Part shown: positions 24,965 to 33,745 of the stretch, in pieces
Layout of the letters: each line of letters begins with the position of its first letter
Position numbering within the stretch: the first letter of the stretch is position 1
Assembly: GCF_901000735.1 (NCBI RefSeq)
Contig: NC_081544.1
Coordinates: 31,862,095 to 31,926,094 of the forward strand
Length of the DNA stretch: 64,000 nt
Source: Corylus avellana
Lineage: Eukaryota > Streptophyta > Magnoliopsida > Fagales > Betulaceae
Reading direction: 5' to 3'
Made by a program: the position numbers and the translations under genes
Notes under the pieces: model-generated
Database searches by the model: none
What the model was told of the DNA's origin: nothing
What the model saw: the letters and a program-made list of their open reading frames with translations, nothing else

Positions 24965-27900
24965 CTACTTGGGCTCCCAGAAGATGATATCACCTAGCTC
25001 CCCACATAGACCAAGATCCTTCAACCTCCTTTCTTGGTAATACTCCAGCTCATCCAATTCTGATTCCCTACCCTTGAAGGTCTCATCAATTTGATGGAGC
25101 ACCTTCTTCTCCCCTTCTCTTATTCCAACTGCGATTTCTAGCCTTGGATCGAGATTTTCTCCTTTTAACTTCTCATCCTGCAATTCAAATATCTATTTAG
25201 TTATCATGGGTTCAGACTGATTTGGTATTAGAAGGCACCATTGCTCTCAAATTGCAAAAGAGTTTTAGTTGCCCCGAGGACCAGGGGAAAACGCAAAAAA
25301 GAAAAGAAAAAAAGGGCCGTGGCTCCTGACAACGCCATCAAGGGAGGTCAGTATAACATTTTATTTAACAATTGATATGCTTAGCTGATTCAAGTAGTTG
25401 GGACTCATTGAGCTGAGGTATTATTAAAACAAGCATCATCTTAAAAGGTGAATATCACTAAGATGCCACATAATGACCTACCATTATAAATGCTATGCAT
25501 GGGATGGCATTTTACCAAGCAGATATCTGATACAACCTATAGCGTGTGTTCAGGAGACCCTAATATATAAAAATTTCATATTTTTTCTTTGGGGCGAATA
25601 CACTTCACCCACCTGTGGTTGAGAGGAATTTGATTTGAATATGTGATATAAAAAACTCAACTTAAACTACATAAAGTCATCCTTATGATGTGAACTCCTG
25701 ATACGTTGAACCTATTTAACTATTGGTTTTCTGCATCTACTCCATATGTATGTATAACACATGAAAGCAATTGATAACATCACATGAGAAGTAATTAGTA
25801 ACCAGATATTAAATGGAGGGCAAAAGTTTACCTCTTCAATGGTGGTATGATAGGCAGAAAGAGCAGATTTGCATGCATCTCGGACCACTTGGCATATGAG
25901 CTCTTCATTGGCACGGCTTACAGGCAACTCAAGGTGGCCCCAGACAGAGTTTCTGAAAATAGATTCTAACAAGAAAGCATCGGTGCTCCCAAGTGCTACC
26001 AGCCGCAGATATTGAAGCATTGTTGGCGGAAGTGGACGGTCAAAAACAATGTCGAAGTACGCAGTCTCGCCCATACCATTTGACTCAGCAATGTCCAGCT
26101 TGTCCCCAAAAAAAGGGTCCGACTCAGATATTTCTAGTGTTAGAGTAAAAGCATTGCGATCTGCCTTGGATTCTATGAACCCATAGTCCAGAGCCAGGTC
26201 AGCATTGCTCTTGTTTATGTCATATTGGATCATAACCTGTTGACATAACTTCCAATTGTCATATATTAACAATATAAAATCAGACCTCATTCATAAGGGA
26301 AGGGTTATTCATGTAAACTTGAAAGGAGAAGTCATGGATTTCAAGATATCAAAATGGCAATGTTTCTTAGTTCACCCCTTATTAGTATTGACTCATGATG
26401 CCCACTTCTTTTGGCACATATCACCTCGTCTCAACACAAAATGACTCTAGATTTATAAATATGTATTCGGCATTGATGTTGTCCAACTTGTCGATGATTC
26501 TGAAATTACTATGATTTATGTCAAATAGAAAAAAGCATATGTGCTCAGATATATGGGATGCCAATGGAACTGGATACAACAAGAAACATTGGAAACTTGA
26601 ATACTTCACCTGCTCACCAGCCTTGACAGAAACAGGGGTCCGTAGTGAAAATAAGGTATCCCAAGAGAAGAGACCTGCTGCACCTTTAATCTCCCACGCA
26701 TGATCTTCTGTGGTTATGCTGGGGCTATGGTTAATCTGATTCATAAGTAGGTCCTGATAAAGTTAAATTTCCAACTAGAGGCAGTTTAGCGCATCACATG
26801 AAAGTGGCAACAGCATTGCCGGTAGTGACCTATTTTAATCTGATAGTGAAACATGACCTGTATGTGAAAATGGTAAATACACCCTTTATTTTTTATTTTT
26901 TTACTTTTTTAGTAAAGCTTTCTGGGACACTTCCTTGAGACCAAAGTTCTATGCAAGTGCCTCATATGCAAGCATCACCTCTTCACTGCTATTTGTAACT
27001 CAAGTAGGTTGAATTTAAATTCTATATACTCTTACTGACATTCTCGAGCATGCATTTATGGTATGTCCAATGCAGCTTTTAGCCAATCAGTTTTTAACAG
27101 GCTTCAAGCTCATGGAGATGATCAACAAACGCTAATTTCCTTTTTGCATTATTAAATAATTAGTTCCAGAATAAACCAAAGATGTGGTTATCATGGAAAA
27201 ATATAGATGTGATCAAAATACTCAGGATCCATGACATTTTTCTTAAAAAAAAAATTTATGAATCTTAGGGTCCATGACAAATTGTAGGAGGAGACCTTAT
27301 GTCATCTTTTCATACAGATTAGAGTTACTGATAATTCAGAAGTCAGAAAGACTGCCACTGAAAACTAATATGAAGAGGGAAAAAATGCTTTACCAAGTCT
27401 GCAAGGGGGATCAAAACAAGATTTTGACCACGTAGGCGTGAAAATGCCCTTGATCTGAGTATTCCAAATGCCCAAAAGAAGTCATCCAGTGTTATAGGAG
27501 ATGGAAAAATCTGCTTGTGAGGGGATATGATTTCTTCTTCCACTTTTAGAAATTCATTTTGCACATATTCTTTCACACTCAACGTCGTGCTCAAAAGTTG
27601 AGTTCCTGGAAAAGTCAGTTCAATCCAAGTCAATAACAAAAGGCAAGATAAAAGGGATTCTGCAGATCAGATTATGACATCTATCATCATCAAAGCCACA
27701 TTACGGTCTTATACATTACTTAAGGAAACATGGGCGAATTTCATCCATTGGCAAACCAAACAAATGCAGTTGAATATTTACATTAGAAATTTCGAAATGA
27801 ATATAACATAGTCTTCACATATAAGAAGACACATTGGTTAGGGTAAAAAGACTTGGATTACTTCCGTGATAGCTTCAAGTCTCCCATGGAGTTAAAGACC

Positions 27901-28941
27901 ATTTTAACCTTCCACCTCCCTCCCGCAATTACTAATCAATATTCAAAAAAAAAAACCCCTCCTAGCATAAATTTTATCTAAAATGTCACACCAATGCACT
28001 TCCATTCTGAAATGTGGCTCCACATGAGAACATTATTGCCTTTTTAAGCCTGACTCAACAACCATCATGATTTACAATATGCTCAAACCGAGTAAGCAAT
28101 TTGCACAGGCCATAACTTTCTAGGTTATGTCCACCATCACCAACAATATTAGTTCGTGTCAAATACTCACTAGCAGCACCATACTTATGCTATAATATAT
28201 GCTCTGCAGATGAAGCTAACCATAGTTGAAACTTTAGAAAGTTTAAAGACTGAGCCTAACATAATAATTAAACTTGAAAGATCAATGCTAAACAGCAACT
28301 ACACTGACCTTGAAGTTCAGCCAGCTCCTCTTCTGACCTGCACTGGAACCATTAAACCACATTCATCAACCCCACAATATCAAATCCATTGAAAACGCGG
28401 AATTCCAGCATACAAATGCCAGACAACCAAAAGTAAGCCAAACCCACCAATATATTGTGGAATTCGTGTACTCCGGAAGAACATCGAGGTAATAACGCCA
28501 CGGAGAGTCGCTTTTGAGCTTCTCTCTGATCAGAAACAGAGCCACAGACACCCAGGGCTTCAAGTCGCTACACACACTCCCAATCTCGGAGGCCGCCACA
28601 GCATCTGGGTTGATCCACAACCTCTTGGGGACCTCCAGAACGACCTCGTTCCGAGCAAGGTCTCTCTGGGCAACGAGGCCCAGGCCTTCCTGGACCAGAG
28701 CGGGCCTGGCCGGAGCCTTGGCGGACACAACGCCTTCGTCGCGCAGCCATTGCCAGAAGGTCTGGACGTTGGGCGGCAAATGGGGTGAGTCAATGTCGGA
28801 GCCAGGTTTGTGAAGTGAGGTAACGGTCACAGAGAGAGGCCTTGGTTGTCTTTTTGAATGGGTTAGAGCGGAAAAGCGTTTGAGGGTTTTGGTAGGGGAG
28901 AGGAACGCTGAGGGTGGAGATAATGTGAAGGGATTGACCAT
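24965..28941 (-). CDS. LSMT: plastid Rubisco large-subunit/aldolase lysine N-methyltransferase (LSMT-like SET protein)
   Basis: Six exons in transcript order: 28448-28941, 28309-28337 (29 nt), 27394-27605, 26610-26735, 25832-26236, 24965-25177. All are GT-AG and in frame, giving 492 aa, about the length of pea LSMT. I chose the Met at 28941 because the first 45 residues look like a transit peptide rich in Ser, Pro and basic residues; an in-frame Met 16 codons upstream is possible. The SET domain starts near VQTFWQWLRDEGVVSAKAP and contains INHSPS (Asn247-His248) and LALDYGF (Tyr305), the cofactor and catalytic elements of the family. The C-terminal half is the Rubisco-LSMT substrate-binding domain (YLRLVALGSTDAFLLESIF). 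The enzyme uses S-adenosylmethionine in the chloroplast stroma. In many plants the true target is fructose-bisphosphate aldolase rather than Rubisco Lys14, which sequence alone does not decide here. Confidence 0.95.
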
Positions 28942-29032
28942 TGTCTCTCCCTCTCTCCTTCGATCTCTCTTCGTCTTTGAGCTTATCAATGTGATATTGT
29001 GATGAGATGAGATGAGATGACATTGTGGGTCG

Positions 29033-29040
29033 ATTTTATA
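29033..29040 (-). promoter_or_regulatory. TATA box of the LSMT gene
   Basis: On the minus strand the sequence reads GCTATAAAATCG about 92 bases upstream of the chosen ATG (28941), a normal plant spacing. A (GATGA)n pentanucleotide run lies between them at about 29000-29021. Confidence 0.6.
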
Positions 29041-29604
29041 GCTTGTGGCTGTGGATTGCCTTTTGCCATTCCGGGCACCTGGAGCCTGGAGCCTGGGTGA
29101 TCTACGATGCTAATTTTCCATTCAAGTTTCGCCTTCCTGGGCTTGCTGACTTCTTAAGGCCTTCTGCTTTGTGGCTTGGGCTTGGGCTTGGGCTTTGAAT
29201 CTATTCTAACCCAACTTTTTTTTTTAATTTCTTTTTTTCTTTTTAATTATTATAAGAACATGTTTGAAAATGCGTTAAGAAGCAAAGTTTTCAAAGTAAA
29301 GCTTCAATTTTCAAGAAACAGCTTCAAATTTGAATTTTTTCCAAATGTGTGTTTTGACCATTTTTATAGTAAAAAAAAGTCAAAGAAGTACTTCTAATGG
29401 TTTTACCAAACATGTCAACTTTTTGTTTGACCCAAACAGGCTCACTTAAAAATATTTTTTTACTATTCCTCACGTAATCTCAAACAAGTTCTAAGCCAAC
29501 TTAAATGAAAAAAAAAAAAAACAATCAAAGAATTTTCTAAGAACAACTCTTCTCGATGCAAAAACAAAAAGAGAAAAATCATGGCATCACCACTAGTATG
29601 AGAA

Positions 29605-29690
29605 CAAATAGTATTTTTGAACTAGAGACCTCCGATTTATAAAACGTAGTCTCCAATAGATTGAGTTACCATTTTGAGACAATTGGTAGT
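29605..29690 (-). mobile_element. degenerate tRNA-derived SINE
   Basis: The minus strand reads ATGGTAACTCAATCTATTGG ... ACTACGTTTTATAAATCGGA, then GGTCTCTAGTTC, an eroded version of the SINE A and B boxes. No target-site duplication is visible. It is the most diverged copy. Confidence 0.55.
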
Positions 29691-29816
29691 TCAACATAAA
29701 TCATGTACGATACCAAATAAAATGTAACTTTTAAAATTATTATTAAATTTTAATTTATTGGTGATTTCAAAAATCACTTCCCGTCACGTCAAATTGTTAA
29801 GAAACTAGTAAATAGA

Positions 29817-30269
29817 AAATTGAACCAGTCATTATCTTGGAGAAGAATCCCCTCTAGTTGAATTCAACTGGAGAGGAGCCCTTTCCCAGTATCATTTGGT
29901 TGGTGTAGTTGATGTCAGGTTTATCATGGATTCATGGTCAAAGAAATTTTGTCGTTGAAGAGTCATAATTAATGAAATTGAACCAGTCATTATCTTGGAG
30001 AAGGATCCCCTCTAGTTGAATTTAACTGGAGAGGAGCCTTTTCCCATTATCATTTCGTCGCTGTAGTTGACTTTGGGTTTATCATAGATTTATTTTTTAT
30101 TTATTATTTTTTTTGACATGTCCACATAAGAGACGGGGGAGAGGAGATTCGAACTAGTGACCTCCGCTTTATGAGGCGTGGTTCACAACCGATTGAGCTA
30201 CTCCTTGAAGACGTTTATCATGGATTCATGGCCGAAGAAATTATGTCATTGAAGAGTCATAATTAATGA
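29817..30269. repeat. 158-bp tandem duplication, second copy interrupted by a SINE
   Basis: Copy 1 (29817-29974) and copy 2 (29975-30269) both begin AAATTGAACCAGTCATTATC and end GAAGAGTCATAATTAATGA. Copy 2 is longer because a SINE with its target-site duplication sits inside it. Each copy contains the short hairpin CCTCTAGTTGAATTCAACTG followed by GAGAGG. Confidence 0.88.
30091..30212 (-). mobile_element. tRNA-derived SINE inserted in the 158-bp duplication
   Basis: Minus-strand SINE with A box GGAGTAGCTCAATCGGTTG, B box GGTCACTAGTTCGAATCTCC, then ACATGTC and an A/T-rich tail. GTTTATCATAGATT (30077-30090) and GTTTATCATGGATT (30213-30226) bracket it. The uninterrupted copy 1 of the duplication gives the empty-site sequence. 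Confidence 0.88.
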
Positions 30270-30525
30270 CCCTTTTTAGTTTTTTTTTTTCTTTTTTAAT
30301 TTTACTAAGGGTAATTTCGTCATTGAGAGAAATATTGACAATTTTTTATAGTTTGGGAGGGACATTGTCAATTGAGTGGTAACTTGAAGGGGTTATGTGG
30401 ACTTTTCCCAAAATATTTAATTGATATGAGTTGAATGACGTTAATTAACCTCTTTCAATCACATATTTTTGTAAATTTAATAGATTCAACATTAAATTTA
30501 TGAACTCACATGAGTGCCACATTCA

Positions 30526-30634
30526 TTCAACGATGGTAGATGGACCTATCAAAACATGTGGACATAATCGGAGAAAAATTCAATGATGGTAGATGGACCT
30601 ATAAAAACACGTGGAAATAATATTGGAGAAAAAT
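30526..30634. repeat. 53-bp imperfect tandem duplication
   Basis: 'TTCAACGATGGTAGATGGAC ... CGGAGAAAAA' is followed immediately by 'TTCAATGATGGTAGATGGAC ... GGAGAAAAA'. Intergenic, with no coding role seen. Confidence 0.75.
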
Positions 30635-30970
30635 CTGATCTAAGCTTAGGTTTGACTATTCCTGTGGACTAGAGACTCAACATCTGTTTGAAAACTCTCA
30701 ATGACGCGGCAACTTGACAAAAAAATAAAGGTTATTATACAATCATTTATTATTATATTCATTTCACATTGAAAGTAACATCTTTTAAACATTTTTTTTT
30801 TAAAGTAATTGATATAAAAAATCATTTAAAATATGTAATGTCAACCGATATCAAACGAATGTGATAAATAAGTATAAATAATAGCATTAGTAATAACAAA
30901 AGAAAAATATTAGGAGAAATTTAGAAATCGAAAGAAAATTTGCAACAAATAGAAAATTATTTGTCTGTCA

Positions 30971-31450
30971 ACAAATAAATCACAACTCTTTCGGTTATAT
31001 TCCTTGTAGCTCTCCTTATTTATTAATAAGCTCGGTGCTTCCATATTTCACTTTCATAGAAAAATAATTTTTTCAAAAAGTGTCTTTTAATTTTTCGTTG
31101 TGGGGGCTCCCTAATTAAAGCCTCCTTTATTAATGAGTGAAAAGTCTGTGGAAAAAAAAAAGAAAGAATCTGCTAGGTCTTCGTGGAAAAAACAAAGCTG
31201 CAAAGTCTGTAAACAAATAAATCACAACTCCTTCGGTTATATTCCTTGTAGCTCTCCTTATTTTCTAATAGCTCGGTGCTTCCATATTTCACTGTCATAG
31301 AAAAATAATTTTTTCTAAAAGTGTCTTTTAATTTTTCTTTGTGGGGGCTCCCTAATTCAAGCCTCCTTTATTAATGAGTGAAAAGTCTCTGGAAAAAAAG
31401 AAAGAATCTGCAAGGTCTTTGTGGAAAAAACAAAGCTGCAAAGTCTGTTT
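30971..31450. repeat. 242-bp tandem duplication
   Basis: Two direct copies (30971-31212 and 31213-about 31450) both begin ACAAATAAATCACAACTC and end with AAAACAAAGCTGCAAAGTCT. They differ by scattered substitutions and small indels. Function unknown. Confidence 0.88.
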
Positions 31451-31861
31451 AAAACTCTCATTAAGGAAAAGTCACGGTTGGTTATGTAGCTAAATATGAT
31501 TAATATGGTACAAAATTTTAAATTTTGTTAAAAGTGAAAAAAATGTGGTAAAAAGTGAAAAAAAAAAAAAGTTTTGTACTATTTTTTATTTATTTAAAAA
31601 GTGAATGATGTGATGTAAAAATTTTTTAAAAAAATATATATATTTATGTTGATTTTTTTTTTTTTTTTTAGAGAAAATGATGCATGAACATTATTGAGGG
31701 AAAAAATGAGTTGCCAAAGGGGGGCAAGTATTCCAATTTCCAAGGAATATCATTATAGAAGATCTAAATTCTAAAGGCAAATTTGGGTTTCTCGAGTAGC
31801 TTTTAATTTTGAGAAATGCTAGATATTTTTCTAGTATTATTTTTATTTTATGTGAATATTA

Positions 31862-32225
31862 TTTTTTAAGAGAAAGGATAGAAATATAACTTTGGCCCAA
31901 CTTTTCTCTTAAATGATCATTTTTTAAAAAAATAAAAATAAAAAATAAAAAAAAAATTATGAAGTAATAACATCCTATGTGGTCCTTTTTTTTTTCTTTT
32001 TTTTTTTGATATTTTTTTAAAGTATTTTTCTTCAGAAAAATTATCATTTAAAAAAAAATGGTCATTATTTTGAAGAAAAAGACCATTTTTTTTTTAAAAA
32101 AATGTCAAATAAAAAAATGATCACATAAAATGTTATTACTTCAGATTTTTTTAAAATTTTTTTTAAAAAATGACCATATAAAAGAAAAATTGGACCAAAG
32201 TTGTGTCTCTATCATTTTTTAAGAC
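31862..32225. mobile_element. long-arm hairpin MITE (about 365 bp)
   Basis: The left arm (31862-about 31995), containing AACTTTGGCCCAACTTTTCT and GAAGTAATAACATCCTATGT, is the inverse of the right arm (about 32089-32225), whose reverse complement contains AACTTTGGTCCAATTTTTCT and GAAGTAATAACATTTTATGT. The arms are about 130 bases with an AT-rich centre. There is no open reading frame. Confidence 0.8.
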
Positions 32226-32354
32226 ACCAATAAATCCAGTTTCTTTTTTAACTTTTTTAAAAAATAATATCCTCTTCGACCAAAAAATAAAAAAAAAAAA
32301 AACCCGAAAAAACATTTGAAGAACACTAACATCCCCTTTAATTTTATTTTGTAA

Positions 32355-33583
32355 GGCTTCGTTTACTTCGACATAAAATGATTTCCAGAAAATGATTTTT
32401 ACATTTTACGGTGTTTACTTTGGCGTAAAATAGTGGTTAACGAAAAATATTTTCCTCTTGATTGAAAAATCTAATTTAATTTTCGAAAAATGGTTTACGA
32501 TTTTGAAAACAGTAAATCATTTTTCGACTATGATTATCTCATTCTTAAATCGATGGACCTTGCCAAGACTCGCTCAGAAACTCCCTGGGACTTGACCGGG
32601 ACTCGTCTAGGACCCGCTTGGGACCCCGCCATGACCTGCCCGGGACTTGACCGGGACTTGTCCAGGACCTGACCAGACCTGCCCAGGACCCGCCCGGGAC
32701 CTGCCCAGGACTTGACCGGGACCCCGCTGGGACTCGCCTAGGACCCACTAGGGACTTGACCAGGATCCGCCCAAGACTTGACCGGGACCCGCCAGGGACT
32801 TGACCGAGATTTGACCGGGACCTGACCAGGACCCGCCCGGGACCTAACCGGGACCCCTCCGGGACTTGATCGGGACCTGCCTAGGACTTGCACGGGACCT
32901 GACCAGGACTTGCCTAGGACCCGCCTGACACTTGCCCGGGACCTGACCGAGACTTGCCCGGGACTCGCTCGAGACTTGACCGGACCTACCTGGAACCCAC
33001 CCGGGACTTGCTTGAGACCTGCCTTAGACCCGTTTGGACTTGACCTAGACCCGCCCGAGACTTGCTTGGGACCCCGCCGGGACCTACCCGAGACTTGACC
33101 GGACCTGCCTATTACTCTCCTGGGACTTGCTTGGGCGGGTCCCGAGCAAGTCCCGGTGGGGTTTCGAGGAAGTCCCAGGAGTGTCCCTGTCAAGTCCCGG
33201 CAAGGTCCCGGGCGGGTTCCGGTCAAGTTCCAGCGGGGTCCCGGGTAAGTCCCGGGCGGGTCCCGGTCAAGTCCCAGCGGGATCTTAGGCAAGTCCCAGT
33301 CAGGTCCCGATCAAGTCTTGGTCAAGTTCTAGGCGGGTCCCAGACAGGTCCCGAAGGGATTCCAAACAAGTCCCGGTCAAGTCTTGGCAGGGTCTCAGAT
33401 AGGTCCTTGCGAGGTCTCGAACAAGTCTCGTGCAGGTTCTGGTGGAGATTTATTGGAAAAAAATATTTTAAAAAAATTATTTTCCATGTTCACCGTAAAC
33501 GCCGTAAAATGTTTTCACTTCAAGAAAAATGGCTTTCCTGAAAATATTTTCTGACGAAAACTATTTCACGTCGAAGTGGAGCC
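32355..33583 (+). mobile_element. foldback element copy 1: TIR-flanked inverted 11-bp minisatellite
   Basis: Starts GGCTTCGTTTACTTCGACAT and ends ...CACGTCGAAGTGGAGCC, so the termini are imperfect inverted repeats. AT-rich terminal regions (about 220 and 140 bases) enclose a GC-rich core at about 32570-33445. The core is a run of 11-bp units near CGGGACYTGMC, about 50 in one direction up to about 33135 and then about 28 in the opposite direction. The turn is the hairpin GGGACTTGCT...AGCAAGTCCC at 33121-33155. Flanks are TAA and AAA, possibly an eroded 3-bp target-site duplication. No transposase is encoded. It ends 62 bases upstream of the PHO1-A TATA box. Confidence 0.85.
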
Positions 33584-33644
33584 AAATACTCTTTGACTTG
33601 ATGGAAAAACCAAAAACAAGACTTTACGCAACATGTGCATATGG

Positions 33645-33653
33645 TATATAAAG
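33645..33653 (+). promoter_or_regulatory. TATA box of PHO1-A
   Basis: TATATAAAG lies 93 bases upstream of the ATG at 33746. The transposon copy 1 boundary is only 62 bases further upstream, so all more distal promoter sequence is transposon. Confidence 0.7.
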
Positions 33654-33745
33654 TTAGTGAAGGGGTTCTCTTCCCACGCACCAAGTGTTCTACCCAGCAT
33701 CTTGCTGTTTCTTCATCTTTGCAGAGCACTTGAAGGCTAGAAAAC

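Larger units (their letters stand above)
28942..32354. other. repeat-dense divergent spacer between LSMT and PHO1-A
   Basis: No gene. In order it holds the LSMT promoter, a degenerate SINE (29605-29690), a 158-bp tandem duplication (29817-30269) split by a SINE, a 53-bp duplication (30526-30634), a 242-bp duplication (30971-31450), a hairpin MITE (31862-32225) and then foldback element copy 1. Nearly all recognisable sequence is repeat-derived. I see nothing in 29160-29600 and little in 30640-30960. Confidence 0.65.

Noticed and set aside
32570..33445. CRISPR-like appearance of short regular repeats
   Set aside because: Units are 11 bp, contiguous and without unique spacers, in a plant nuclear context.
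32490..33541. Several ORFs of 60-184 codons in and around the minisatellite arrays
   Set aside because: They follow from an 11-bp repeat with few stops, occur on both strands at once, and encode only repeat peptides.
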